From Actimicrobium sp034313845 (lineage in GTDB: Bacteria; Pseudomonadota; Gammaproteobacteria; Burkholderiales; Burkholderiaceae_D), in assembly GCF_034313845.1 (NCBI RefSeq), contig NZ_JAVIWN010000003.1: a stretch of DNA of 64,000 nt; one strand, 5' to 3'. Position 1 is the stretch's first letter. Each line of letters opens with the position of its first letter. The position numbers were made by a program, and so were the translations under genes. Under the pieces are notes generated by a model that did not search any database, was not told the origin of the DNA, and worked only from the letters and a program-made list of their open reading frames with translations. Of this stretch, positions 33,902 through 43,296 are shown in pieces.

Positions 33902-34354
33902 ATGAAAAAAATTCTTCTCGCCGCCGCTATCGCTACCGCCGCCTTCTCTGCACAAGCCAAAGACATCGTTGATACCGCCGTTGGCGCAGGCAACTTCACC
34001 ACACTGGTAACGGCCATCAAGGCCGCCGGTCTGGTCGACACGCTCAAGGGCAAAGGCCCGTTCACCGTCTTCGCACCGACCGACGCCGCGTTTGCCAAAG
34101 TACCAAAAGCTGACCTCGACGCGCTGCTCAAAGACAAAGCCAAGCTGACCGCCGTACTGACCTACCACGTAGTACCAGGCACCGTGATGGCGAAAGACAT
34201 CAAGGCCGGTAACGTCAAGACTGTCGAAGGTTCAAACCTGATGCTGGCAACAACTGGTGGCGTCACCGTCAACAAGGCCAAGGTCACCACGGCTGACATC
34301 GTTGCCGACAATGGCGTGATCCACGTGATTGATACCGTGCTGATGCCGAAGTAA
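33902..34354 (+). CDS. Secreted fasciclin (FAS1) domain protein
   Basis: 150 residues: a signal peptide (MKKILLAAAIATAAFSAQA) and one complete FAS1 domain. FAS1 hallmarks are the H1 motif FTVFAPTDAAFAKVP and the H2-like end NGVIHVIDTVLMP, plus the YHVVPG segment before the latter. Such domains mediate adhesion in matrix or periplasm; bacterial single-domain members are common with little known function. AAAGGA ten bases before ATG is a good ribosome site. Monocistronic, with a strong terminator after it. Confidence 0.93.
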   Translation: MKKILLAAAIATAAFSAQAKDIVDTAVGAGNFTTLVTAIKAAGLVDTLKGKGPFTVFAPTDAAFAKVPKADLDALLKDKAKLTAVLTYHVVPGTVMAKDIKAGNVKTVEGSNLMLATTGGVTVNKAKVTTADIVADNGVIHVIDTVLMPK

Positions 34355-34429
34355 GAGCACCATGTTGACGGACGGGAGGGCACACCATGATCTGGCGTGA
34401 ACTCCGGCCCAGCCAATAGCAGGAAACGA

Positions 34430-34465
34430 AAAAACCCCGTCGTTATCATCGACGGGGTTTTTTTA
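34430..34465 (+). terminator. Intrinsic terminator of the FAS1 gene
   Basis: AACCCCGTCG and CGACGGGGTT form a perfect 10-bp stem with a 7-nt loop and a following run of T; A-rich on the left, so it may act on both strands. Confidence 0.9.
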
Positions 34466-34607
34466 TATCCACGCGTTCGCCGGAAATTGCCGGTCAATTT
34501 GTTCTCGGGTCATGTCGCGCAACGACCAAACGAAGCGACGCATTTGCCAGGACTTCATACATGGCATTTTTTACGATGCATCGACATTGGCATGACGGTG
34601 AGGCACG

Positions 34608-34744
34608 CGGTGCAATGCCCTTCGGTTATTGCACCCTACGCAAAAAGACCGCCAATCCGACAATAAAATTACCGCCAATCCGATGCCAAAATGACCGCCA
34701 ACCCGACACATCGTAGGGTGCAATAACCGCAGGGCATTGCACCA
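34608..34744. repeat. Inverted REP pair (BIME-like), left flank of the catalase gene
   Basis: An inverted REP at 34608-34639 and a direct REP at 34713-34744 enclose a spacer with two copies of ACCGCCAATCCGA and one variant. A near-identical element lies at 36584-36697 beyond the catalase gene; the shared sequence extends about 30 bp to the left (ATGACGGTGAGGCACG). Confidence 0.88.
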
Positions 34745-34772
34745 ACGACCAAACGAAGCGACGCATTTTTTC

Positions 34773-36317
34773 TTAGTCGGCCATTTTCGCCGCCCGCTGC
34801 TGCACGTCTCCCAGATTGCCACTGACAGCTGCCGTCAAGCGTGTTCCGAAGATCGGATCGGCCTTGTAGAAATGCGTCAGCATGATCTGCTTGATCTCGC
34901 TGTTACTCACTTTGCCCAAGTCCGACGCGAGGTTGCCGATCAGGTTGGTTTGCTGCTGGCTGTTCAGTCCACGGAAAAACGCGCCGGCCTGCGTGAAGTT
35001 ATCTGTCTTCTTGATGGCAGCCTGGATGGTCGTACCCGTCAACGGTGTTTCGACATACTTGTAGTCCGGGTTGTCATTGGCCGTGCCGGCCTGACGGGAC
35101 GGCTGGTAATTGACTTCACCGGAGCGTCCGCCCCGATTCCCCTGGCCATCCGAGTTGCCGTTGCTGACTTTGACCAGCGGGGCATTGATCGGCAAGGTTT
35201 TGCTGTTGGCACTAAGACGATGGTGTTGCGTATCGGCGTACGAGAACAAGCGTCCTTGCAGCATCTTGTCTTCCGACGGTTCGATGCCAGGCACCAGATT
35301 CGAGGGTGCAAAAGCGGCCGATTCGGTGGTTTCAAAAAAGTTGTCTGGCATCTTGTTCAGGGTCATTGTCCCCAGCAAGGTTTCGGGCAGGCCGGGCCAT
35401 ATCTTGGTGGCATCAAGCGGGTTGTAGGCGTACTTGTCGAGGTCCGCTGGCAGCATCGTTTGAACATACAAATCCCACTTTGGCAGGTCGCCTTTGCGGA
35501 TCGCGCCGTACAGGTCCGTGGTCAGGTTGTTGAAGTCCTCGCCTTGCACACGCGCTGCCTCGGTACGAGTCAGGTTCTGTTCGCCTTGCCGGCTCTTCCA
35601 GTGGAATTTCACATAGGTCACGACACCGGCCTGATTGACCATCTTGAATGCATGCACGCCGTGGCCATCCATTTTCCGGTAGGACGCCGGAATACCCATG
35701 TCCGAGTACAGACGGGTCAGCTGGCTGGTGCTTTCCGGCACATGGCTGAAGAAATCAAAGAAGCGATTCGGGTCCTGCACATTGGTCACCGGGGAGGGTT
35801 TGAGAGCGTGAATCATGTCCGGAAACTTGATCGCATCACGGATAAAAAAGATCGGCAGATGGATACCGGCCAGATCCCAGTTACCTTCCTGGGTGTAAAA
35901 CTTGGTGGCGAATCCACGCGGATCGCGCAAGGTTTCGGGCGAGCCTTTCGGATGGATCACTGTCGAGAAACGCACGAAGACCGGCGTCTTCTTGCCGGCG
36001 GCCGAAAACACATCAGCACGCGTCAACGCCGATGCATTGCCGGACGAAACAAACTCGCCGAACGCACCGGTGCCGCGCGCATGCACCACGCGCTCCGGAA
36101 TCCGCTCGCGGTCAAAGCGCTGAAGTTTTTCTATCAGGTGGGAATCTTGCAGTAACGAAGGACCGTTCGGTCCGGCAGTTTGCGAATTCTGGTTGTCGCC
36201 GACAGGCGATCCGTTGTCGCGGGTCATGGTCTGGGCCTGGGCGCTACTGGCCAGTAAAGAGATGAGGCCAAGAACGGCTAGCCGGGATGCGGACAAGCGG
36301 GGGGATGCAAACATCAT
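34773..36317 (-). CDS. Periplasmic monofunctional haem catalase
   Basis: 514 residues with a cleavable signal peptide (LGLISLLASSAQA), so this is an exported catalase, unlike cytoplasmic KatA/KatE. It decomposes hydrogen peroxide. The distal histidine is in RVVHARGTGAFGEF, the essential Asn region is FIRDAIKFPDMIHAL, and the proximal haem tyrosine is in RLFSYADTQHHRL, where Ala replaces the usual Pro. The C-terminal helical domain (FRGLNSQQQTNLIGNLA) is complete, as in small-subunit KatB-type enzymes. Two adjacent ATG codons are possible starts; GGAG lies four or seven bases upstream. The gene is flanked by twin REP pairs. Confidence 0.95.
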   Translation of the reverse strand: MMFASPRLSASRLAVLGLISLLASSAQAQTMTRDNGSPVGDNQNSQTAGPNGPSLLQDSHLIEKLQRFDRERIPERVVHARGTGAFGEFVSSGNASALTRADVFSAAGKKTPVFVRFSTVIHPKGSPETLRDPRGFATKFYTQEGNWDLAGIHLPIFFIRDAIKFPDMIHALKPSPVTNVQDPNRFFDFFSHVPESTSQLTRLYSDMGIPASYRKMDGHGVHAFKMVNQAGVVTYVKFHWKSRQGEQNLTRTEAARVQGEDFNNLTTDLYGAIRKGDLPKWDLYVQTMLPADLDKYAYNPLDATKIWPGLPETLLGTMTLNKMPDNFFETTESAAFAPSNLVPGIEPSEDKMLQGRLFSYADTQHHRLSANSKTLPINAPLVKVSNGNSDGQGNRGGRSGEVNYQPSRQAGTANDNPDYKYVETPLTGTTIQAAIKKTDNFTQAGAFFRGLNSQQQTNLIGNLASDLGKVSNSEIKQIMLTHFYKADPIFGTRLTAAVSGNLGDVQQRAAKMAD

Positions 36318-36583
36318 GTGACTCCAGGTGAACTGCGCAATGCTGCGCGATGGAATCTTTATAGCCTCATAGGGGGAAACTATATATTTGCAATTAGTGA
36401 TTGGGTTTAAAGATTATGGCTATGAGTGGCAATCGGCGAGTAACTTTTGCGGTCACTGTTGCGTAAAAAGAAGTGTCTCGGGGCAGGCACGATACCGCCG
36501 GGTCGCCAGAAATGGCTACGCTACGATGCTTCAGGTGCCGCTTTTTTTATGCTCCATCGTCATTGGCATGACGGTGAGGCACG

Positions 36584-36697
36584 CGGTGCAATGCCCTTCG
36601 GTTATTGCACCCTACGCAAAAAGACCGCCAATCCGACAATAAAATTACCGCCAATCCGACACATCGTAGGGTGCAATAACCGCAGGGCATTGCACCG
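36584..36697. repeat. Inverted REP pair (BIME-like), right flank of the catalase gene
   Basis: Inverted REP at 36584-36615 and direct REP at 36666-36697 with a spacer matching the 34608-34744 element but lacking one spacer unit. Same orientation as the left-flank copy. Confidence 0.88.
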
Positions 36698-36784
36698 ACG
36701 ATCAAACGAAGCGCCGCATTCGCCAAGACATCATGCATCGCATTTTTTCACGATCCATCGCCGTCGGCATGACGGTGAGGCGCG

Positions 36785-36816
36785 CGGTGCAATGCCCTGC
36801 GGTTATTGCACCCTAC
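36785..36816 (-). repeat. Single inverted REP between the catalase and ABC exporter genes
   Basis: One 32-bp REP preceded by the GGCATGACGGTGAGG flank also found at 34592 and 36566. It lies 51 bp beyond the stop of the ABC exporter gene. Confidence 0.85.
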
Positions 36817-36866
36817 GACCGAGCGTTTTTCAGATTCGCGAGCACAAATTTGCAACCGTTGTGAGG

Positions 36867-38684
36867 TCAGCCCTGCACGCCAAACTGCAACGCAGCCAGA
36901 CTCGCATACAAGCCATCGAGTGCGACCAGTTCGGCATGCGTGCCCATCTCGACTATTTGTCCGTGTTCAAGCACGACGATGCGGTCGGCCCGTTTGACGG
37001 TGGCCAGTCGATGTGCAATCACGACCGTGGTACGCCCGACCATCGCGGCTTCAAGAGCGCTTTGGACCAGCCGTTCGGATTCGGCATCGAGTGCGCTGGT
37101 GGCTTCGTCGAGCAATAGCAGCGGCGGATTTTTCAGCATCGCGCGGGCAATCGCGATGCGTTGGCGCTGACCGCCTGACAGACGCACGCCGCGTTCGCCG
37201 AGGAAGGATTGATAGCCTTCCGGCAGGCTCTCGATGAACTCATGTGCGGCCGCCATCTTGGCAGCGGCAATGACCTCGTCATCACTGGCACCGGCACGGC
37301 CGTAGCGGATGTTTTCCATCGCGTTGGCCGAGAACACCACCGTGTCTTGCGGCACGATGCCGATGGCGCCGCGCAAGGTATGCAGATCGAGTTCGGTAAT
37401 GTCGACGCCATCAAGCAGGACGCTGCCTTGTTGCGGATCGTACAGACGCAGCAGCATCTGGAACAGCGTGGTCTTGCCTGCACCGGACGGACCAACGATA
37501 GCCACTGTTTCACCGGCCGGGATCGTCAGCGACAAGTGCGACAGCGCGGGGCTGTCCGGGCGCGACGGATAATGGAACGTGATGTCGCTCAAGGTCAGCG
37601 TGGCACCGCCTGCACTTTGTGGCGGCAAGGGTTTCGGATGCGCGGGCGACTGGATCGGGGACTCTTCGGCCAGCAATTCAAGCAAACGTTCGGTCGCACC
37701 AGCGGCGCGTTGCGCCTCGCCCAGCACTTCGGATAACGCTCCGATCGATCCGGCGACGATGGCCGCATACAGGATGAACTGGCCGAGCGAGCCGCCGGTC
37801 ATCGTGCCCTGAATGACCGCATGGGCACCCAGCCACAGCACGAACACGATCGCGCCAAACACCAGCAGGATGGCGATCATTGTCAGCAGCGAGCGGGCGC
37901 GAATGCGCCGCATCGCGGTCACGAAAGCGTTTTCAACCAGGCTGGTGAAGCGGCTGGATTCGATTTTTTCATGCGTGAAGGCTTGCACGGTCGGCATCGC
38001 ATTGAGGATTTCGCCCGCCATCGCCGAGGCGTCGGCAATGCGGTCCTGCGTATCGCGTGAGAGCTTGCGTACACGCCGGCCAAAGATCACGATCGGCGCG
38101 ACCACCAGAATCAGCGCGCCGAAAATGATGGCGGTCAGTTTCACGCTGGTGATGAACAGCATCACCATGCCGCCGATAAACAGCAGCACGTTGCGCAAGG
38201 CCATCGAGATGCTGGTGCCGACGACCGACTGGATCAGCGTGGTGTCGGTGGTCAGGCGCGAGAGCACTTCGCCGCTCTGGGTGGTCTCGAAAAATTGCGG
38301 GCTTTGCGTCACGACATGCGCATAAACGGCGCTGCGGATGTCGGCCGTCACGCGTTCGCCCAGCCACGACACCATGTAAAAACGCGCCGCTGTCGCGATG
38401 GCCAGCACGCTGGCGACACCGAACAGCGCCAGAAAATACAGGTCGATATGATCGGCACTCTTGGTGCCGTTGCCGCCAAAACCGAGATCGATCATCTGCT
38501 TGAACGCATACGGCACCGCCAGCGTGGCGCAGGCAGCGACCAGCAATGCGACACCGGCCAGCAGGAACTGGCGCAAATAAGGTTTCAGGAAAGGCAGCAG
38601 TTCGGCCAGCGTAGCGAGGCTGGCTTTTTTGGCAGCGGGTGCGATGGTCGCGGAATCGGTGGCGTTCGTGGTGGTCGTGGTCAT
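36867..38684 (-). CDS. ABC exporter, fused membrane and ATPase domains (MsbA/ABCB-like)
   Basis: 605 residues. A six-helix ABC membrane domain (about 25-330) is followed by one NBD with Walker A GPSGAGKTTL, signature LSGGQRQRIAIAR, Walker B PLLLLDEATSALD and switch VIAHRLATV. Such half-transporters dimerise and export lipids, drugs or peptides. The N terminus is an unusual Thr-rich stretch (MTTTTTNATDSATIAP). The start overlaps the stop of the lipocalin gene upstream (ATGA), so translation is probably coupled. It is the last gene of a five-gene minus-strand operon. Substrate is unknown; the neighbours suggest envelope lipid or lipoprotein handling. Confidence 0.92.
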   Translation of the reverse strand: MTTTTTNATDSATIAPAAKKASLATLAELLPFLKPYLRQFLLAGVALLVAACATLAVPYAFKQMIDLGFGGNGTKSADHIDLYFLALFGVASVLAIATAARFYMVSWLGERVTADIRSAVYAHVVTQSPQFFETTQSGEVLSRLTTDTTLIQSVVGTSISMALRNVLLFIGGMVMLFITSVKLTAIIFGALILVVAPIVIFGRRVRKLSRDTQDRIADASAMAGEILNAMPTVQAFTHEKIESSRFTSLVENAFVTAMRRIRARSLLTMIAILLVFGAIVFVLWLGAHAVIQGTMTGGSLGQFILYAAIVAGSIGALSEVLGEAQRAAGATERLLELLAEESPIQSPAHPKPLPPQSAGGATLTLSDITFHYPSRPDSPALSHLSLTIPAGETVAIVGPSGAGKTTLFQMLLRLYDPQQGSVLLDGVDITELDLHTLRGAIGIVPQDTVVFSANAMENIRYGRAGASDDEVIAAAKMAAAHEFIESLPEGYQSFLGERGVRLSGGQRQRIAIARAMLKNPPLLLLDEATSALDAESERLVQSALEAAMVGRTTVVIAHRLATVKRADRIVVLEHGQIVEMGTHAELVALDGLYASLAALQFGVQG

Positions 38685-39742
38685 AGTTTCAAAGGTTTTA
38701 CGTAGCCGGTCATTTCCAGGTAACCGCGGCCTGCGGGTTGTCCTGCGCGCAGGATCGTCACACCACCTTCCCAATACACCGAACCGGTCGACAGGCGCGA
38801 ATCAAGTTCCTGATCATCTTGCAGCGGAATCAGTTGCCAGATCGTGTCACCGGTCGTGATCCGTGTCGCCACTGGGTACGATGCGTTGGTACGCGGTGAT
38901 CGCCACTGGCGATCCGGCGCGAAGTGTACTTGGTCCGGTGCGAATTGCGTGACGACGCCGGATTTATCGCGCAATGCCGCATGGGCCCAGAGTTTATCAC
39001 CCTGCTTGTTGCGAATCTGAAAAGCCATCAGCGCCGCGCCATCGTCGAGGTTGGCACCAAGCCAGTCCCAGCCACTGGCATCGGCATCAAGCACGCTGGT
39101 CGACCATTCATGATCGAGCCATGCGGTGCCGGTGATGGCCACCGGCGATCCGTTGCGCGACAGTTGGCCGCTGACCTGCAATTGCGGCTGGCTGTAGTAA
39201 TAGCTGGCCTGTTCGATGCGCGGTCCCTTGCGCGAATAGCCACCTTCGCCTTGGACTAGTGGCGGCTGGGTCGGCACCAGCGACAGCTTGAGTGTGAAGT
39301 CGCGCGCGCTGATGCTGGCTTCGTAACTGCCGTCGGCGTGCCGCAGCAAATGCCAGTCATCGAGCAGGATGTCGGTGTTGCCCTCGCGTGCGTAGGCCAG
39401 CCCGAGCCCGGCGCGTGCCGTGCGCTGATCGTGCACCAGTTTGCCCACCGCGGGATCGGACAACGCCGCATGCGCGATGATCAGTTGCGAGGGTGCGAAC
39501 GCACTCGGATTGGCGCGGTCATGGTCGGTGGCCGAGCGGAAGAAGGTGATCTGGAAGCCGAGCGGCTTTTTATCCGGTGTCTCGATCCAGCCGGTGGCGT
39601 ACCACCATTCGGTAAGGAAGTCCGGATGCGATCCGAAGTCGGCCGGGAATTGCAGCGGCACGTTGGGCTTGACGGTGGAGAACACCGGCGCGGCCGCGTG
39701 GCTCCAGCCACAGAAGGCGAGCAGGACAAGGAGCCAGCGCAT
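38681..39742 (-). CDS. Secreted AttH/CrtC-like lipocalin-fold protein
   Basis: 353 residues with a signal peptide (MRWLLVLLAFCGWSHA). The body matches the AttH/CrtC (carotenoid 1,2-hydratase-like) lipocalin tandem: DFLTEWWYATGWIET near the N terminus, AHAALSD, the long ASYYYSQPQLQVSG segment, and GTAWLDHEWSTSVLD with WDWLGANLDDG. Proteins of this kind often sit beside LolD/FtsX-like ABC genes, as here, and are thought to work in the periplasm on a lipophilic ligand. ATG 39742 overlaps the stop of the permease gene; a GTG one codon earlier is also possible. Confidence 0.85.
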   Translation of the reverse strand: MRWLLVLLAFCGWSHAAAPVFSTVKPNVPLQFPADFGSHPDFLTEWWYATGWIETPDKKPLGFQITFFRSATDHDRANPSAFAPSQLIIAHAALSDPAVGKLVHDQRTARAGLGLAYAREGNTDILLDDWHLLRHADGSYEASISARDFTLKLSLVPTQPPLVQGEGGYSRKGPRIEQASYYYSQPQLQVSGQLSRNGSPVAITGTAWLDHEWSTSVLDADASGWDWLGANLDDGAALMAFQIRNKQGDKLWAHAALRDKSGVVTQFAPDQVHFAPDRQWRSPRTNASYPVATRITTGDTIWQLIPLQDDQELDSRLSTGSVYWEGGVTILRAGQPAGRGYLEMTGYVKPLKL

Positions 39743-42273
39743 CACCAGTCCTCCCGCACGGCGCGAATGGCGTCACCGGCCACCGCGCGCGAACCGGCGA
39801 AGACGGCCGTCGCGGCCGACGAGACCAGCAGCAAACTGGCCACCGACACCAGCATGATCCAGGGCATGTGCAATTGCATACTCCAGTGAAAAGATTGCGG
39901 ATTGACGATAAAGATCAGCACCAGGCTGATGACCCAGCCGAGCACGAATCCGACGGCGATGCCGACGCCGGTCAGCAGTCCGCCTTCGATCCCCAGCACC
40001 AGCAGGATCTGGCGGCGCGTAACACCGACATGGCGCAACATGCCGAACTCCTTGGCGCGCGCCAGCGTCTGTGCCGAAAACGTCGCTGCCACGCCGAACA
40101 GCCCGATGACGATGGCGACGACTTCCAGCAAATACGTGACGGCGAAACTGCGGTCGAAAATTTTCAGGCTGAGGGCGCGGATTTCGCCGGGGTCGGAAAA
40201 TTCGAGGGCGCTGCCGAAGGGCAGTGCGCGCACGTCGCGAATCACCGCATCCGTCTTCACGCCGGGCTTGAAAAACAGCGCCGCGTCGCTGACATCGCGG
40301 TCACCTGTAAGGCGCTGGTAATCGGCCAGCCGGATCTGCACGGCACCCGACTGACGCGCGTAATCGCGCCAGACACCGACCACCTTGAACGGTGGCGCGT
40401 TGGCACCGAGCGGCAGCATCACTTGCTGGCCGACCCGATAACCGTACAAGTCGAGCATCGCTTCCGAAGCCCACAGCGGCAGCACGCCGGGAGGCAGTTG
40501 CGTCGCGTCGATGACATCGTCGGTCAGCGGCAAGGTGCGTTCCGGTGCAGCGGCATCGATAGGGCGTGCCAGCAAAACCACGGCCGGACGCGTGGGCTCC
40601 AGCGTCAGCGGCAGCGTGCGTAAAAATTCAGCACGCTGCACGCCCGGTAGCGCGCTGAGCAAACGCTGTTCGGCGGGCTTGAGTGCGCCGGTGTCGCCAC
40701 TTGATGCAGAGCGCACATACAGATTGGCCGACAATAATTGCACCAGCCAGTCATCGACCGAGACCCGAAAACTCGACACCATGATGGCCATCGCCACCAT
40801 CAGGCTAAAGCTCGACAGCACGCCGCCCAATGCAATCGAGGCCTGGTTTGGCGCATTGGCCAGACGCGCCAGCGCCAGCATCGTGACGGGCTGTTGTTGT
40901 CCGTGCCGGCTCAGCGCCGCAAACACCAGCGCCGCGCAACGTGGCATCAGCGCGATTCCGCCGACCAGCAGCAAGGCCACTGCCAGATACCCGAACAGCG
41001 GCAATTCAAATACCGGCGGAAAAGTCGTCAACAGCGCCGCCAGCAGCAGGCATGCCAGCGCCGGCCACGGTGTCGACAGGCGCGCCAGCGCCACATCTTC
41101 GCTGCCGGACTTGAGTGCCGGTGCCGGTTGCGCGCGTGCTGCTTCGAGCGCCGGTGCCAGACTGCCGAGCAGTGCAATGCCGGTGCCAAGCACAAAGAAA
41201 ATAATCGCTGTGACCCAATTTAATTGCACACTCGGCCGGATGCCGGGGAAGTAGCCACCCCCGAGATCGCCACCAAAAAACTGCAGTGCCAGCGCTGCCA
41301 GGACGTAGCCGCCGACCAGTCCGACCAGCGATCCGAGCGCGCCCAGCAAACCGCCTTCGAGCAGCACTTGTCGCAGCAGCAGACCGCGGGTCAGGCCGAT
41401 CACGCGCAGCAGCGCGAATTGCGCGCGCCGTCTCAGCACCGACAAAGCCTGCGTCGAAAATACGAGGAAGGCACCGGTGAACAACGCTACCAGCGCCAGC
41501 ACATTCAGATTGACCCGGTAAGCGCGTGACATGTTGGCGCTGCGCGCTTGCTGGTCGGCGCTCTCGGTTACCAGCAGCGCCGGGAAGTCGGCCGACAGCT
41601 TGCTGCGAAAGGTCGCACGCGTGACGCCGGTCGCGAGCTTGAGATCGATGCGCGACAACTTGCCGAGCCGCTCGAAGCGCCACTGTGCCGCCGCGATATC
41701 CATCACAGCAATGCGCTGGCCGGGTCGTGCCCGGACAATGCCGCCGGCCACGCGCAGGTCGACCAGTGCCGTGCCATTTTGCAGTTGCAGCTTGTCGCCA
41801 ACCTTGACCTTGAGCCAATCCTGCGCCGCCGGCGACAGGAAGATCGCGTCATCGGCCAGCGTGTCGAACGGATGGTCTGCGGAGGGCACGCCGAGCAGGT
41901 CCGGGGCGAGGGCGGAGGCGCGGAACATATCGATGCCGAGGATTTTCAGCGCACCGCGCTGACCCGAAGTCTTGTCTGGAAGCGTCGCATCGATTTCCAG
42001 CACCGGATTGGCCAGCACGACACCGTCACGGTGTACCAGTTGCGGATAGACTTTTTCATCGAACAGCGGTTGCGCGCCGCGCACCTGCAGATCCGATTGA
42101 CCCGTCAGGCTGCGCGCTGCCGCCGAAAATTCATTGAAGGCCGCGCCATTGATGAGGTCGATGGCGAAGCCAAGCCCGACCCCCAGCGCAATGGCCGCAA
42201 TTGCTGCCAGTGCGCGCCACGGATGAGCGCGCCACTCTCCAAATACCAGCCAGCGCGTCAGCAGCGCGATCAT
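39742..42273 (-). CDS. FtsX/MacB-type ABC transporter permease (large, duplicated)
   Basis: 843 residues with two FtsX-like modules: N-terminal helix (ALAAIAAIALGVGLGFAI), a periplasmic MacB_PCD domain, three helices around VALFTGAFLVFSTQALSVL, a central hydrophobic region, a second periplasmic domain and a final three-helix FtsX block (VVAIVIGLFGVAATFSAQTL to WIMLVSVASLLLVSSAA). This is the arrangement of YbbP/AttF-like permeases that partner a LolD-type ATPase for lipid or lipoprotein extraction. It starts in an ATGA overlap with the ATPase gene and ends in an overlap with the lipocalin gene, so all three should be made together. Confidence 0.9.
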   Translation of the reverse strand: MIALLTRWLVFGEWRAHPWRALAAIAAIALGVGLGFAIDLINGAAFNEFSAAARSLTGQSDLQVRGAQPLFDEKVYPQLVHRDGVVLANPVLEIDATLPDKTSGQRGALKILGIDMFRASALAPDLLGVPSADHPFDTLADDAIFLSPAAQDWLKVKVGDKLQLQNGTALVDLRVAGGIVRARPGQRIAVMDIAAAQWRFERLGKLSRIDLKLATGVTRATFRSKLSADFPALLVTESADQQARSANMSRAYRVNLNVLALVALFTGAFLVFSTQALSVLRRRAQFALLRVIGLTRGLLLRQVLLEGGLLGALGSLVGLVGGYVLAALALQFFGGDLGGGYFPGIRPSVQLNWVTAIIFFVLGTGIALLGSLAPALEAARAQPAPALKSGSEDVALARLSTPWPALACLLLAALLTTFPPVFELPLFGYLAVALLLVGGIALMPRCAALVFAALSRHGQQQPVTMLALARLANAPNQASIALGGVLSSFSLMVAMAIMVSSFRVSVDDWLVQLLSANLYVRSASSGDTGALKPAEQRLLSALPGVQRAEFLRTLPLTLEPTRPAVVLLARPIDAAAPERTLPLTDDVIDATQLPPGVLPLWASEAMLDLYGYRVGQQVMLPLGANAPPFKVVGVWRDYARQSGAVQIRLADYQRLTGDRDVSDAALFFKPGVKTDAVIRDVRALPFGSALEFSDPGEIRALSLKIFDRSFAVTYLLEVVAIVIGLFGVAATFSAQTLARAKEFGMLRHVGVTRRQILLVLGIEGGLLTGVGIAVGFVLGWVISLVLIFIVNPQSFHWSMQLHMPWIMLVSVASLLLVSSAATAVFAGSRAVAGDAIRAVREDW

Positions 42274-42965
42274 GCTGCAGCAGTGACGGGTAACGGATGC
42301 AGGCCGGCGCTGGTCAGGATCAGCGTGCGGTCGGCGGTGGCCGCCGCCGCCAGCGAATGCGTCACCATGATGGCCGAGGCACCGTTGGCCTTGATCTCGC
42401 TGCGCAGCAAATGCAGCACGTCCGCAGCGGTGTCGGGGTCGAGGTTGCCGGTCGGTTCATCGGCCAGGATGAGCGTGGGGCGATGCACCAGCGCACGCGC
42501 AATGGCGACGCGCTGCATTTCGCCGCCTGACAGTTGACGCGGAAAATCATTGCCGCGACCAGCCAGACCAACCTTGTCGAGCATCTCGGTAGCGCGCGCG
42601 AGCGAGCTGCCGTTCAACAGCAGCGGCAAGCCAACATTTTGCGCCAGCGTCAGATGCGGCAACACGTGGAAGGCCTGAAAAATGAAGCCGAGTTTTTCAC
42701 GTCGCAGACGGGTCGCGTCATCGTCACTCAAGCCCGAGATCGGCACGCCATCGATGAGCACGCTGCCACTGTCGGGCATGTCGAGTCCGGCGATCAGGTT
42801 CAGCAGCGTCGATTTGCCGACGCCGGATTCGCCCATGATCGCGATGTATTCGCCCGGTTGCAGCACGAAGTCCAGTTGCGCCAGCACGACGCGGCCATTG
42901 CCGTAGGCTTTGCGCACCGCGCGGCATTGCAGTGCGGGGTGGGTCGCGGGGAGGCTCACTTCCAT
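42270..42965 (-). CDS. LolD-like ABC transporter ATPase
   Basis: 231 residues, a single NBD energising the FtsX-type permease. Walker A is GESGVGKSTLLN, the Q-loop is FIFQAFHVLPHLT, the signature is LSGGEMQRVAIARAL, Walker B is PTLILADEPTGNLD and the switch is IMVTHSL, all typical of the LolD/MacB/FtsE group. ATG 42965 lies inside the 3' end of the upstream Trp-rich gene (10-bp overlap), arguing for coupled translation. Probable role: extraction of lipids or lipophilic compounds from the inner membrane together with the next two gene products. Confidence 0.93.
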   Translation of the reverse strand: MEVSLPATHPALQCRAVRKAYGNGRVVLAQLDFVLQPGEYIAIMGESGVGKSTLLNLIAGLDMPDSGSVLIDGVPISGLSDDDATRLRREKLGFIFQAFHVLPHLTLAQNVGLPLLLNGSSLARATEMLDKVGLAGRGNDFPRQLSGGEMQRVAIARALVHRPTLILADEPTGNLDPDTAADVLHLLRSEIKANGASAIMVTHSLAAAATADRTLILTSAGLHPLPVTAAA

Positions 42966-43171
42966 CCGATCACCCAGACGGCGGCATCTTCGAGGTCGCG
43001 CCATGCAATGGTTTCAGTGCGTTGGGAATGGACAGCTTGCAAGTCGACGTGGGTCATTGGCGAACCATCCTCGGGAATGATCACACGCGAAACCAGAAAA
43101 TGTTTTTCGCGATTGATCGGTGTCAAGGCAGTCCACTTTGAAAGAAGCAGTTTTTTGGGCGAGATCGGCAT
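42956..43171 (-). CDS. Small Trp-rich protein (TIGR02450-like)
   Basis: 71 residues, easily missed. The pattern KKLLLSKWTALTPINREKHF, then VSRVIIPEDG, LQAVHSQR and a final WRDLEDAAVWVIGW matches the TIGR02450 family of short tryptophan-rich proteins of unknown function. It is cytoplasmic by appearance, with no signal or membrane span. The stop lies 10 bases inside the LolD-like gene, making it the first gene of the operon. The start ATG 43171 has no strong ribosome site nearby. Confidence 0.82.
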   Translation of the reverse strand: MPISPKKLLLSKWTALTPINREKHFLVSRVIIPEDGSPMTHVDLQAVHSQRTETIAWRDLEDAAVWVIGWK

Positions 43172-43296
43172 GCGGTGATTTATTGGTGGTTAGGCTAAAC
43201 TCTCGCCAGTTTAGTGTGGATTGCAAAATAAGGTTGCTGCCCCCGGTGGCACCGCATTCGGCGACAGCCTAGTCAATATTTTCGTCAGGGAACATC

